Notes: generated by a model from the letters alone, not told the origin. 64,000 bases of DNA from Spirosoma endophyticum (GCF_900112365.1 NZ_FOLQ01000002.1:923413-987412); one strand, 5' to 3'; counted from the stretch's first letter, positions 45,147 through 54,193 are shown. Numbers and translations are program-made.

Positions 45147-45560
45147 CTATGATTCAAAAAAAGGTTTGGCCGCTTCCACTAAATCGGTTGGCGCTGCGCA
45201 CGGGCGACCCGTATCGCTGCGGACAAAAACCAGCGTAGTCTGACCGGTATTGAGCAACTGGCCATCCTGATTGAAAATCTCATAATTGAACATCAACCGG
45301 GTCTTGGGTAATTGCGGAATCGTCACACGAATCGTCAGCAGGTCATCGTATTTTGCGGGTCGTATAAAACGGGAACTGAGGTCATAAACGGGCATCGAAA
45401 TGCCGTCTTCTTCCATCTTTTTATACGGGAGCCCCAGGTGACGAAGAGCCTCTACCCGGCCAATTTCGTAGAATCGGGCGTAGTTGCCGTAATAGACAAT
45501 ACCCATCTGATCAGTATCGTAATACCGGACTCGAATATTTGTAACGTCGTGAATAATCAT
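45147..45560 (-). CDS. ybgC: Acyl-CoA thioesterase of the YbgC/4-hydroxybenzoyl-CoA type
   Basis: Hotdog-fold thioesterases hydrolyse acyl-CoA. The 137-residue product has the signature RVRYYDTDQMGIVYYGNYARFYEIGRVEAL, with the catalytic Asp in YYDTDQMG, and a following VYDLSSRF. The length is typical. I choose the ATG at 45560: the one at 45575 sits inside the arm of a 19-bp palindrome (45569-45587), so the extra five codons are probably part of the spacer. mltG is upstream on the same strand. Confidence 0.9.
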   Translation of the reverse strand: MIIHDVTNIRVRYYDTDQMGIVYYGNYARFYEIGRVEALRHLGLPYKKMEEDGISMPVYDLSSRFIRPAKYDDLLTIRVTIPQLPKTRLMFNYEIFNQDGQLLNTGQTTLVFVRSDTGRPCAAPTDLVEAAKPFFES

Positions 45561-45568
45561 AGGCGAAA

Positions 45569-45633
45569 TAGTCAAGAGTTATCAGTCGATGGGCGTCGGA
45601 ATTGGTCGACTAATGACTGATAACTCTTGACTA
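45569..45633 (-). terminator. 19-bp perfect palindrome between mltG and ybgC
   Basis: 45569-45587 and 45615-45633 are perfect complements, loop 27 bases. The arm is TAGTCAAGAGTTATCAGTC. It begins three bases after the mltG stop. Confidence 0.8.
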
Positions 45634-45636
45634 ATT

Positions 45637-46674
45637 TTATTTCATAATCTTCATGCGTGTTAACGCTTGCTGGTATAGCCGGGCATTGGCCAGGTGTTCC
45701 GACAGGGTTTTCGAGAAGGTGTGATATCCGGTAAAGTTGGCATTGACCACGAAATACAGATAATCGTGCTGTTCTGCATTCAATACGTTGTCGATGGTGG
45801 CCGGAGCCGGAAGGTTAATGGGTCCCGGCGGCAGTCCAGCGTAGCGATACGTATTATAAGGCGAATCGACGGTCAACTGCCGATTCAATAGTCGACGGAT
45901 GCCAAAATCGCGCAGGGCGAAAATTACCGTTGGGTCGGCTTCCAGTTTAATGCCCCGCTTGATCCGGTTCAGGTAAACGCCGGCCACACGCGGCTGCTCG
46001 TCGCGCTTGTTGGTTTCGGCCGCTACAATGGAGGCCAGTACCTGAACCTGGGTTTGGGTCAGATCCAGGGCTTTCGCTTTTGCCTGACGTTCGGGTGTCC
46101 AGAATTTCTTGTACTCTTTTCCCATGCGGTCAAGGAGTGCTTCTGGTTTGATGGTCCAGAACAATTCATACGTATTGGGCAAAAACATGCAGACAATTGT
46201 GGTCGTGTCGAAGCCGAATTTCTGGCACGTAGCCGGATCATTGAGAAGCTGGCCGAGGGCATCGGAGCCAAATTCGAACTTGCTGCCTACCCGCTGAATC
46301 AGGTCACTTTTTTGCCGCATGCTGTTGAACGTAACCGGCATGGCATCCTGGCTACCGCTGCGGAGTTTAACCAGAGCCTCGCGGTTTCCCATGCGAGGCT
46401 TAATTTCGTAACGACCTTCTTTCACACGCTCATTATACTTCATTATCTTGGCCAGAAACCGAAACGACGTCTCATCGTTGATAATCTTGTGTGTTTTCAG
46501 CGTATCCATAACCGACTCGAACGTAGAGCCTCTCGGAATAAGCAGCGCAAAGGTTTTGTCGTTATCCTGGACTAATAGATTGGGACTTTTGAAGACCTGC
46601 CAGAAATAAAACGTAAACGTAGTGAGCAGGATGGAAACGGTAAGGAACAGACCGATTTGAAGATTACGAGACAT
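45637..46674 (-). CDS. mltG: Endolytic murein transglycosylase MltG
   Basis: MltG cuts nascent glycan strands and limits their length. The 345-residue product has an N-terminal membrane helix (about 7-27), the LysM-like subdomain (about 40-100; LLIPRGSTFESVMDTLK, VKEGRYEIKP) and the YceG catalytic domain with Glu220 in ASIVAAETNK, then RVAGVYLNRI, LEADPTVIFAL, SPYNTYRYAGLPPGPI. All family motifs are present. The first TM has no signal cleavage site. It is divergent from the MFS gene. Confidence 0.95.
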   Translation of the reverse strand: MSRNLQIGLFLTVSILLTTFTFYFWQVFKSPNLLVQDNDKTFALLIPRGSTFESVMDTLKTHKIINDETSFRFLAKIMKYNERVKEGRYEIKPRMGNREALVKLRSGSQDAMPVTFNSMRQKSDLIQRVGSKFEFGSDALGQLLNDPATCQKFGFDTTTIVCMFLPNTYELFWTIKPEALLDRMGKEYKKFWTPERQAKAKALDLTQTQVQVLASIVAAETNKRDEQPRVAGVYLNRIKRGIKLEADPTVIFALRDFGIRRLLNRQLTVDSPYNTYRYAGLPPGPINLPAPATIDNVLNAEQHDYLYFVVNANFTGYHTFSKTLSEHLANARLYQQALTRMKIMK

Positions 46675-46680
46675 GGGAGT

Positions 46681-46783
46681 AATGATGAATGATGAATGAT
46701 GAATGATAATCAGTAAGAAAAGCTACTGATGAAGGATTGAGTGAAACCAATTCGTCATTGTGCATTCATCATTGGTGCTGCAA
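46681..46783. repeat. Heptamer GATGAAT, 3.4 copies, with an inverted partner
   Basis: GATGAAT occurs three times in tandem at 46684-46704. AATGATGAATG (46681-46691) is complementary to CATTCATCATT (46773-46783). It lies in the divergent gap between mltG and the MFS gene. Confidence 0.8.
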
Positions 46784-46908
46784 ATTTATGGCAAAACACG
46801 ACCAATCACTCTATTCTTTACAGAGAAGGTTTTTGTATCGTCGCAATCTGCTGACAGGCCGTTCGGTCAATGTTACCCAATTTTGGGCGAAGGTTCGTCT
46901 CAGTAAGC

Positions 46909-46916
46909 TAACTTTG
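46909..46916 (+). promoter_or_regulatory. Possible -7 element TAACTTTG for the MFS gene
   Basis: TAACTTTG matches TAnnTTTG; a TTG lies 23 bases upstream (46883-46885), a longer spacer than usual. The TTG start of the MFS gene is 40 bases downstream. Confidence 0.4.
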
Positions 46917-46955
46917 CTGCTACCAGTACCAAATCCCCACGGGGCGCTGTAAACA

Positions 46956-48218
46956 TTGTCAATCACTCGTCAGGTTTCTACCGGCCGGAGTTCGTCCGGC
47001 ACATCACTCTACACAGTTGCGTTCTGGTTGCTGTGTATCAGTAACTTCCTGTTTTCGGCTAGTTTTTCGATGATGATCCCCGAACTCCCCGCTTACTTAA
47101 CCAAGTTGGGCGGCCAGGAATACATTGGGCTGATTATTGCGTTATTCACGTTCACGGCGGGTGTGTCGCGGCCGTTTAGTGGGAAAATTACAGATACGGT
47201 TGGCCGGGTGCCGGTGATGGCCTTTGGGTCGCTGGTCTGCTTTATCTGCGGTTTTTTATATCCGTACCTGCTGACAGTCGGGGGATTTCTGACGCTCCGG
47301 CTTATTCACGGCTTTTCGACCGGCACCAAGCCAACGGCTACATCGGCTTACGTTGCCGACGTAGTACCTGCCAATCGACGGGGTGAAGCCATGGGTATGC
47401 TTGGCCTGTTTACGGCCATGGGTATGTCGCTGGGACCTGCCATTGGCAGTTGGTTAGCCACCGATTTTTCCATGAACGTAATGTTCTGGACATCATCGGC
47501 GTTTGCGTTATTGTCCATTGGTATTCTGCTCCAGATGCCAGAGACTTTGGTCAATACGCAACCGTTTCGCTTCAGCCTGTTACGATTGAAAAAAGACGAA
47601 ATTTTTGATAAAAATGCCCTGCCTCCGTTTATCGTACTCTTGCTGCAATCCTTTTCGTCGGGGGTAATCCTGACCGTGATTTCAGCGGTGAGCGCATCGC
47701 TGGGCGTCACGAACAAAGGATTGTTTTTTACGGTCTATACCGTTGCCTCGCTGGTAGTTCGGGTGGTGTTCAGTAAGACGTCAGATCGTTACGGCCGTCT
47801 TCCGGTGTTATTTATTTCGACAGCTGTGCTGGCCGTTTCAATGGTGCTTTTGATCCTGACCGATTCACCCGCCTGGTTCTGGACATCGGCTATAGTCTAT
47901 GGCATGTCGTGGGGTATGAACTCACCAACGGTAACGGCCTGGACCGCCGATTTGAGTGATGAGAAAACGAGGGGCCGCGCTATGGCAACGATGTACATTG
48001 CGCTCGAAGCGGGTATTGGTCTTGGCGCGCTGGGTGCGGGCTGGTTACTCAATAACGTAGTGGGCGAGGCTGGTATTGATGCTTCTTTCGCCGTTTCGGG
48101 CGTGTTGGCGCTGGTTGCAGTCGGGTATCTGGGCTGGTTATGGCAAAAGGGTCGACGGGTTGCCAGTCATCAAACCAATGAAGCCGACGACATGGCTTTA
48201 CTTGATGGAGAACCCTGA
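46956..48218 (+). CDS. MFS transporter
   Basis: The 420-residue product has 12 predicted membrane helices and MFS motifs: FSGKITDTVGRVPVMAFGS (loop 2-3, G-x-x-x-D-x-x-G-R) and the matching half with FSKTSDRYGRLPVLF after helix 8, and PANRRGEAMGMLGLFTAMGMSLGPAIGSWL. Substrate unknown. No ATG fits the first helix, so the TTG at 46956 is the likely start (L-SITRQVSTGR). The next gene overlaps it by one base (TGATG), so the two are translationally coupled. Confidence 0.9.
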   Translation: MSITRQVSTGRSSSGTSLYTVAFWLLCISNFLFSASFSMMIPELPAYLTKLGGQEYIGLIIALFTFTAGVSRPFSGKITDTVGRVPVMAFGSLVCFICGFLYPYLLTVGGFLTLRLIHGFSTGTKPTATSAYVADVVPANRRGEAMGMLGLFTAMGMSLGPAIGSWLATDFSMNVMFWTSSAFALLSIGILLQMPETLVNTQPFRFSLLRLKKDEIFDKNALPPFIVLLLQSFSSGVILTVISAVSASLGVTNKGLFFTVYTVASLVVRVVFSKTSDRYGRLPVLFISTAVLAVSMVLLILTDSPAWFWTSAIVYGMSWGMNSPTVTAWTADLSDEKTRGRAMATMYIALEAGIGLGALGAGWLLNNVVGEAGIDASFAVSGVLALVAVGYLGWLWQKGRRVASHQTNEADDMALLDGEP

Positions 48219-48634
48219 TGGAAGATATTGAACCGAAAATCCGCCCGCTGGTTGATGCGCTGAATGCAACTGGACTGGTTCGCACGTTTTCGAGTTGCGA
48301 GGGACATTTTGCGCCTAATGAACAAACGCTCGTTGATCGAAATCATGCCGAAGTCCGGTTCGTACCCGCTGATGGCATCGCGGTAGGAGAGGTCGAGAAA
48401 TTGCTGGCTTATGTAGTAACCCGCTTCAAATCCCGGCATGGGCTACTTCCGGTAAACGTAACAGCGCATAAATTATACACCCCCCTTGATAGCGAAGCGA
48501 TTGAAGAGACGTTTGTTTTACAACTTCGTCCCTTCAACCGCTTCGACCCACCCGACCAAAAGCGTGCTGATATGGACCGGGCTATTGCACAGGTTGAAAA
48601 GTTGATTTACGGTATTCGGTTTGCGGAGGGCTGA
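48218..48634 (+). CDS. Small unrecognised protein coupled to the MFS gene
   Basis: The 138-residue product starts at the ATG overlapping the MFS stop. It has RTFSSCEGHFAP near the start, a little like the TSSCSG motif of TYW3-type proteins, and NHAEVRFVPADGIAVG, VTRFKSRHGLLPVNV and a charged helix. No firm family. Its last eight codons (YGIRFAEG) lie inside the left arm of a 26-base palindrome, so the C-terminus may derive from repeat DNA. Coupling suggests a role with the transporter. Confidence 0.55.
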   Translation: MEDIEPKIRPLVDALNATGLVRTFSSCEGHFAPNEQTLVDRNHAEVRFVPADGIAVGEVEKLLAYVVTRFKSRHGLLPVNVTAHKLYTPLDSEAIEETFVLQLRPFNRFDPPDQKRADMDRAIAQVEKLIYGIRFAEG

Positions 48635-48697
48635 CCGGGCCGCCAGTGAGGCATGAGATTACCTACGCATTAGCCCTCCGTAAACCGAATACCGTAA
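48607..48697. terminator. 26-base inverted repeat spanning the end of the small gene and the end of hslU
   Basis: 48607-48632 pairs with 48672-48697 with a single G-U mismatch; loop 39 bases. The left arm lies within the coding end at 48608-48634, and the right arm ends four bases before the hslU stop. The word (ACCGAATACCGTAAAC) also appears near 23010-23036. Confidence 0.8.
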
Positions 48698-48700
48698 ACA

Positions 48701-50086
48701 TCAAAGTATAAACTGACTTAAATCCCGGTTCTTCACCAGACCATTTAATTTATCGCCAACCAGTTCTTTCGTGACCACAACTTTGGCATTGGCACCAATG
48801 ACATCGGGAATGTCGAACATAAAGTCGTTCATCAGGTGGCTCAATACGGTCTGTAACCGACGCGCACCGATATTCTCCACTTCGCCATTCACCTCGAAGG
48901 CAATTCGGGCCAGTTCGCGCAGAGCATCATCCTGAAATGTAAGTTCGACTTGCTCGGCCGCCAGCATCGCTACGTATTGCTTGGTGAGCGCATTCTTTGG
49001 TTCTTTCAGGATGTGATAGAAATCATCTTCCGACAGGCTTTGCAGCTCGACCCGGATTGGGAAACGTCCCTGTAATTCAGGAATCAAATCACTGGGTTTC
49101 GCTACATGGAAAGCACCGGCTGCAATGAACAGAATATGATCGGTATGCACGACGCCGTACTTGGTGTTCACCGCACTGCCTTCTACAATCGGAAGTAAAT
49201 CGCGTTGCACACCTTCCCGGCTGACATCGGGGCCGCCCCCGCCATTGCCAGAACGAGCCGACGCTACTTTATCAATTTCGTCGATGAAAATAATCCCGGC
49301 GTCTTCGGCTTTTCGGATGGCTTCTTCCTTCACTTCATCCATGTCGATGAGCTTGGCGGCTTCTTCCTCCAGCAAAATCGTACGGGCCTCAGCGATGGTC
49401 ACTTTGCGTTTTTTGCCACGCTTGGGCATCATCCCGCCAATCATCTCCTGGATATTCATCATGGACAGATCGTCGACTGAGCCACCCATCACACCGATGT
49501 TGGGCGTTTGACTTTGCAGCACATCGATTTCTATTTTGCGGTCGTCCATTTCGCCGGAGCGAATTTTGTCGCGGAACCGTTCGCGGGTGCGTTCGTTCAA
49601 CTCGGCATCGGGATCTTTCTTCTCGTTTTCAAAGCCCATCTGGCCATTAGCAGGCTTAACCGGCGGAATCAGAATGTCCAGAATAACATCTTCCACAAGT
49701 TGCTGCGCCCGCGCCTGTACGGCTTCCTTCTTGGCCGCCCGTACCATATTGACAGACTGCTCAACCAAGTCGCGAACCATGCTTTCGACATCCCGACCCA
49801 CGTAGCCGACTTCGGTAAATTTCGACGCTTCAACTTTAATAAAGGGTGCATCGGCGACCTTAGCCAGTCGACGGGCAATTTCGGTTTTGCCGACGCCAGT
49901 CGCGCCAATCATCAAAATATTATTGGGCGTAATTTCGCGTTGCATATCAGCCGTACTATTCATACGGCGCCAGCGGTTTCGGAGCGCAATGGCTACATTA
50001 CGTTTCGCATCGTGCTGTCCGATAATGTATTGGTCAAGTTCGGCAACAATTTGCCGGGGCGTAAGGTCTTTAAGTACTTCAGTCAT
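48701..50086 (-). CDS. hslU: ATP-dependent protease ATPase subunit HslU (ClpY)
   Basis: HslU unfolds substrates for the HslV peptidase. The 461-residue product starts with MTEVLKDLTPRQIVAELDQY, has the Walker A GATGVGKTE (61-69), Walker B IIFIDEIDKVA, the intermediate I domain and a C-terminal end with ARRLQTVLSHLM and LSQFIL, the latter being the tail that activates HslV. I start at 50086; a longer upstream frame lacks conserved residues. hslV is not in the window, so the genes are unlinked here. Confidence 0.95.
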   Translation of the reverse strand: MTEVLKDLTPRQIVAELDQYIIGQHDAKRNVAIALRNRWRRMNSTADMQREITPNNILMIGATGVGKTEIARRLAKVADAPFIKVEASKFTEVGYVGRDVESMVRDLVEQSVNMVRAAKKEAVQARAQQLVEDVILDILIPPVKPANGQMGFENEKKDPDAELNERTRERFRDKIRSGEMDDRKIEIDVLQSQTPNIGVMGGSVDDLSMMNIQEMIGGMMPKRGKKRKVTIAEARTILLEEEAAKLIDMDEVKEEAIRKAEDAGIIFIDEIDKVASARSGNGGGGPDVSREGVQRDLLPIVEGSAVNTKYGVVHTDHILFIAAGAFHVAKPSDLIPELQGRFPIRVELQSLSEDDFYHILKEPKNALTKQYVAMLAAEQVELTFQDDALRELARIAFEVNGEVENIGARRLQTVLSHLMNDFMFDIPDVIGANAKVVVTKELVGDKLNGLVKNRDLSQFIL

Positions 50087-50294
50087 TGAATACGGAAAGC
50101 GCATTGTGCGCTCTTTGTTTAAAGAAACGCAGGAAATAAGAAATTGTGCCAATGCTATAGAAAAATTGACGAGACAACGTTATTTACTAGGAGCCATAAG
50201 CGGGAATAAATGGTAGAAAAATCTCATTTCAGGACGTAATCATTAAAACATCTCTTTAACTCGCTTTACAAAGTAGTTATTAATCATTTACCGC

Positions 50295-52178
50295 ATGAAT
50301 CTTAGTCGAATACTTCTTTTTGCTTTCTGTATTACAATGGCCCGCGCTCAGTCGCCCATTCAATTAATTCCCCAGCCTGTCAGTGTGCAACCTCAGACGG
50401 GCGTTTTTACGCTAACTAAATCGACCACAATTAACTATGATCAGGCTGATGGGAAGGCAGTTGCCGACATGCTCAGCCAGCAATTGAACGTACCGACAGG
50501 CTTCGGATTTGTAGCCAAACCAGGTAAAGCGGGCAAAATTCAGCTTAATCTCAACACGACATCCAATGCGCAGCTTGGTTCGGAAGGATACACGCTCGAT
50601 GCCTCACCGAAGGGTGTGACGATTACCGCCAACCGCCCGGCCGGGCTGTTTTATGGCATTCAGACGCTGACTCAACTGCTGCCCAAAGAGATCGGTAGCC
50701 AAGCCACCACGACGGCGACATGGACTGTACCGGCCGTCAAGATTACGGATTATCCGCGATTTGGCTGGCGGGGGATTATGCTCGATGTGAGCCGTCACTT
50801 TTTTCCGAAAGACGATGTAAAACAATACATTGACCAGCTGGCGAAACTGAAATTCAACACGTTCCACTGGCACCTGACCGACGACAACGGCTGGCGTATC
50901 GAGATCAAATCACTCCCTAAACTCACCGAAGTGGGGGCCTGGCGTGTGGCAAGGACGGGTCATTATGGCGATCTGGCCGAACCGAAACCGGGCGAACCAA
51001 CGCCTTATGGCGGCTTTTATACCCAAAATGATATTCGGGAAATTGTTGCGTATGCACAGGCGCGTAACGTAACGATTGTGCCCGAAGTAGATGTGCCGGG
51101 CCACAGCATGGCGGCTCTGGCGGCTTACCCTGAACTGAGTTGCACAAAGGCGATTGTCAGCGTTAATCCGGGAACGGCTTTTTCTGAATGGTATGGTAAT
51201 GGTACATTCAAGATGAAGGTGGAGAACACCCTGAACCCGTCGGATGAAAAAGTCTACGAGTTTCTGGACAAGGTCTTTACTGAAATTGCCGCGCTGTTCC
51301 CGAATCCATACATTCATGTAGGGGGCGATGAGTGCTACAAGGGCTATTGGGCGCAGGACCCCGGTTGCCAGGCATTGATGAAGAAACTAAATATCCGTCA
51401 CGTCGAAGATTTGCAGGGGTATTTTATGGGTCGGGTGGAGAAAATCCTGACGGCTAAAGGCAAGAAACTACTCGGCTGGGACGAAATTCTGGAAGGGGGG
51501 ATTTCGCCGACGGCTACGGTAATGAGCTGGCGGGGCATCAAAGGCGGAATCGAAGCCGCCAAGGAGGGTCATAACGTAGTGATGACGCCCAGCACGTTCG
51601 CATACCTGGATTACATGCAGGGCGATCCAACGATTGACGCGCCTATTTACGCCAACCTGCGCACACAGAAAACATACAGTTACGAGCCCGTCCCTGATGG
51701 AGTAGAGGCAAAATACATTTTAGGCGGTCAGGGTAACCTATGGACGGAGCAGATTCCCAACCTTCGTTATGCCGAATACATGACCTATCCGCGTGGCTGG
51801 GCCTTGTCTGAAGTGTTCTGGTCGCCGAAAGAAGTCAAAAACTGGCCCAATTTTGTGCGACGAATGGAAACTCATTTTGAGCGGGCCGACATCGCCCAAG
51901 TCAATTACTCGAAGGCTATTTATGATGCCATCGTCCGGACGACTATGAAGGATGGGAAGCTGCACATGGAACTGGCAAGCGAAGCACCGGGACTGGATAT
52001 TTACTATTCGATTGACGACACGATGCCTGATCAATTCTCGACAAAATACAGCCAGCCCGTTGATTTACCCGAAGGTCCCATAACACTACGTGTCGTTACG
52101 TATCGTGCCGGAAAACCCATCGGTCATTTAATCACCCTCTCGCGGGATGCGCTGCAAAAACGAATCGGGCGTTTTTGA
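50295..52178 (+). CDS. Beta-N-acetylhexosaminidase (glycoside hydrolase family 20)
   Basis: The enzyme releases terminal GlcNAc or GalNAc from glycans. The 627-residue product has a signal peptide (about 1-18), a GH20b domain (about 22-150; GYTLDASPKGVTITANRPAGLFYG), the TIM barrel (about 155-500) with the catalytic Asp345-Glu346 in IHVGGDECYKG, plus WHLTDDNGWRIEI and PEVDVPGH, and a C-terminal beta domain of about 110 residues that looks like a chitobiase C-terminal domain (GLDIYYSIDDTMPDQ). It probably acts in the periplasm. Confidence 0.95.
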   Translation: MNLSRILLFAFCITMARAQSPIQLIPQPVSVQPQTGVFTLTKSTTINYDQADGKAVADMLSQQLNVPTGFGFVAKPGKAGKIQLNLNTTSNAQLGSEGYTLDASPKGVTITANRPAGLFYGIQTLTQLLPKEIGSQATTTATWTVPAVKITDYPRFGWRGIMLDVSRHFFPKDDVKQYIDQLAKLKFNTFHWHLTDDNGWRIEIKSLPKLTEVGAWRVARTGHYGDLAEPKPGEPTPYGGFYTQNDIREIVAYAQARNVTIVPEVDVPGHSMAALAAYPELSCTKAIVSVNPGTAFSEWYGNGTFKMKVENTLNPSDEKVYEFLDKVFTEIAALFPNPYIHVGGDECYKGYWAQDPGCQALMKKLNIRHVEDLQGYFMGRVEKILTAKGKKLLGWDEILEGGISPTATVMSWRGIKGGIEAAKEGHNVVMTPSTFAYLDYMQGDPTIDAPIYANLRTQKTYSYEPVPDGVEAKYILGGQGNLWTEQIPNLRYAEYMTYPRGWALSEVFWSPKEVKNWPNFVRRMETHFERADIAQVNYSKAIYDAIVRTTMKDGKLHMELASEAPGLDIYYSIDDTMPDQFSTKYSQPVDLPEGPITLRVVTYRAGKPIGHLITLSRDALQKRIGRF

Positions 52179-52223
52179 TTGAATTACTCTGGAGGGCTAA
52201 CCAGATTGTTTAAATAACGTAGC

Positions 52224-52283
52224 TGATTTATTAGCACAGTTGCTAGCTTAACAAACTAAGCTAGCAACTGTGCTAATAAATCA
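52224..52283. terminator. 27-bp perfect hairpin between convergent genes
   Basis: 52224-52250 is perfectly complementary to 52257-52283 with a six-base loop. The right arm lies in the end of the hydrolase pseudogene, so the last codons (about nine) form the stem. Confidence 0.85.
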
Positions 52284-52899
52284 GAAATCGCATCGCTCTG
52301 GCTGTATACCATCAGATGACCTCCTACAGAAACTACTAAATCTGGATTGGTATACTGAATTGGCAAAATCTTGTCATTTGTGCCATGCACCTGAATAAGA
52401 TCAATGGGTTTGATTTGATTTTTCCAGGTTGCAATCGCCCGAATTGCCCATTTCAGAAACACTTTGTCAGTGTCATTGAGAATTTGTCTCAGCAGTTGCT
52501 TTGTTGAAGAATCGTTTGCTCCGAAAAACCAATTTGTGAGTGCATTAGGTGACGTGAGAAGCGAGGCTGGAATATATCTGTCGATGGATAACGCACCCCC
52601 AAATGGTAATACCAGGGGAGTTGATTGGAAGTAGAAACGCTTGAAATGAGAATGGTTTTTTGCGGCCGAATCAGTTTGGCTATTTCCGTAGCAAGCATAC
52701 CCCCAAAGGAAATGCCGACTATATAAAATGGCTGGATTGAGTCGATGGACAAGGCCATTCTTCCAGCATAATTTGGTAGTGATTCATTCTGGTGAGGAGT
52801 GAGCAACTCTATATAAACAGGCTCGAAAAACGTAGGTAGTACTAATTTCTGAAAAATTCGTTTGTCGGCGCCAAGTCCACTAATGAAGTAAATTTTCAA
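52256..52899 (-). pseudogene. Alpha/beta hydrolase with one frameshift at a G5 run
   Basis: Read from the TTG at 52899 (LKIYFISGLGADKRIF) the frame holds the strand and nucleophile elbow VGISFGGMLA (Ser) and breaks near 52596-52600, a run of five C on the plus strand. In the shifted frame it continues GALSIDRYIPASLLTSPN, then the catalytic Asp region VHGTNDKILPI and His in VGGHLMVY. Without the shift a complete esterase-like protein of about 214 residues results. A one-base change at a homopolymer could be an assembly error, phase variation or decay. No substrate is suggested. Confidence 0.85.
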
Positions 52900-53146
52900 A
52901 ATAGCTTTTTCGAGTTGATTGAATAAATATGAAAAGCAGGAAAGAGGTTCCTCCCTGCTCAAAAGTGGCCGATAATAGCCATTTACTTACTGCTTCCTCA
53001 TCAACGAGATTTTGCAAATTGGTTGGCCGGTTTATTTCAGTATCGAAGCCACGACCGTCTACATGTCTGGCACCCCAGAACAGCATCTCATTTAGTAGGT
53101 AAATCAGGTCATATTCGGAGAAAATTTGCCCTTGTGCCAGACTTGA
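52880..53146 (-). CDS. Open frame directly after the porQ stop, unclear
   Basis: The frame of porQ stays open for about 93 codons after its TAG at 53162, and the peptide reads like a protein (IFSEYDLIYLLNEMLFWGAR, INRPTNLQNLVDEEAVSKWL). The first ATG is at 53086 (68 residues). It overlaps the start of the hydrolase by 20 bases. It may be a short real gene, a remnant, or chance. Confidence 0.3.
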   Translation of the reverse strand, partial: SSLAQGQIFSEYDLIYLLNEMLFWGARHVDGRGFDTEINRPTNLQNLVDEEAVSKWLLSATFEQGGTSFLLFIFIQSTRKSYFENLLH

Positions 53147-53161
53147 TATAGTAAAAATCCC

Positions 53162-54193
53162 CTACTTCATTAACCGCTCAAGGTCGACACGTAGCGATAG
53201 TTGACTCGTTCCAGCGGTCGGTACTGAGGAGAATCGGGCGTAGGTTAACTGGAAACCCCGTGCCTGCACCGAGGTACCAAAGGAAATTCCGGCGCCACCG
53301 CCACCCGTTGTTAGTTTACCTTCAGCTCGTTTCTGGTGATTATAACCGACCAGCAGATGCACGTTCCGATGGACCAGCAATTCGGCGCCAACGCTTAAAT
53401 GACGCGCTATTTTTTCGCTTACGCTAACCGTCTGCGGGATCGGGTTGCCGCTCAGATCGTAGCGAATGTTGAGGTTTGGGTCATTGTAACTGATGTCGAA
53501 ACGCTGGAGATGATGCGCCGTTATGGTTAGCCGGATAGGGGCATGGCGCGGTTTGACAGTTACGCCTGCCTGTAGATCAAAAGGCAAATCGGCATCGATC
53601 GGCCCGTAATTCTTAACCAGATACCCTATGTTTTTGGCGACTAGTCCAAACGTAAGATCTTTTTGAGGATGCCGCCAAACACCGCCTAAATCGGCCAGAA
53701 CACCAAAGGCCGAGTACGTTTCGATGGCCGAACCAACGGCTTTTATCGTAGCACCCAGCGTAAAATTACCTTCTGTACGGGCGTGTGTAAGGCTCAGCGC
53801 GTAATCATTCGCTGTAAACGTACCAAGAGAATTGCCAACCGGGTCGGTCAATTCAAACTGTCCATAACTCAAATACTGCAAGCCAACTGCCCACTTACCG
53901 GTTGATTTTACCGGTAAACCATATTGAAGGGTGTAATATTTAGCCGCTGCCAGATACGGCATTAAGCTGATTGATAATTGATTCGTAGGGATTGAATCAG
54001 CCAGCGCGGGATTGTTGAGATGGTACGAACCGTCGGGGCTAATGGCCGTGGCGACCTGGCCACCGAGCGCTGCCACACGGGCGTGAGTTGGCAGGTCGAG
54101 AAACGAAAAAACACGCTGTCCGCCGAGGGATTGAGCAACCGCAAGTTGCGGCCACATCAGAATCAGAAAAGGTAAAATGAAGCGGGCTTTCAA
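53162..54193 (-). CDS. porQ: Type IX secretion system protein PorQ
   Basis: PorQ is an outer-membrane beta-barrel that works with PorU, PorV and PorZ to anchor sorting-domain cargo. The 343-residue product has a signal peptide (about 1-20), GGQRVFSFLDLPTHARVAALGG at the start and repeated strands of a 14-strand barrel, with the PorV/PorQ family pattern NNPALA and GLQYLSYGQFEL. Identification rests on that N-terminal motif and barrel pattern. It supports the presence of a type IX system, and the sorting-domain protease at 38241 is a probable substrate. Confidence 0.8.
   Translation of the reverse strand: MKARFILPFLILMWPQLAVAQSLGGQRVFSFLDLPTHARVAALGGQVATAISPDGSYHLNNPALADSIPTNQLSISLMPYLAAAKYYTLQYGLPVKSTGKWAVGLQYLSYGQFELTDPVGNSLGTFTANDYALSLTHARTEGNFTLGATIKAVGSAIETYSAFGVLADLGGVWRHPQKDLTFGLVAKNIGYLVKNYGPIDADLPFDLQAGVTVKPRHAPIRLTITAHHLQRFDISYNDPNLNIRYDLSGNPIPQTVSVSEKIARHLSVGAELLVHRNVHLLVGYNHQKRAEGKLTTGGGGAGISFGTSVQARGFQLTYARFSSVPTAGTSQLSLRVDLERLMK

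Noticed and set aside
49508..50089. 193-codon plus-strand frame opposite hslU
   Set aside because: Shadow of hslU; His and Phe-rich without domain.
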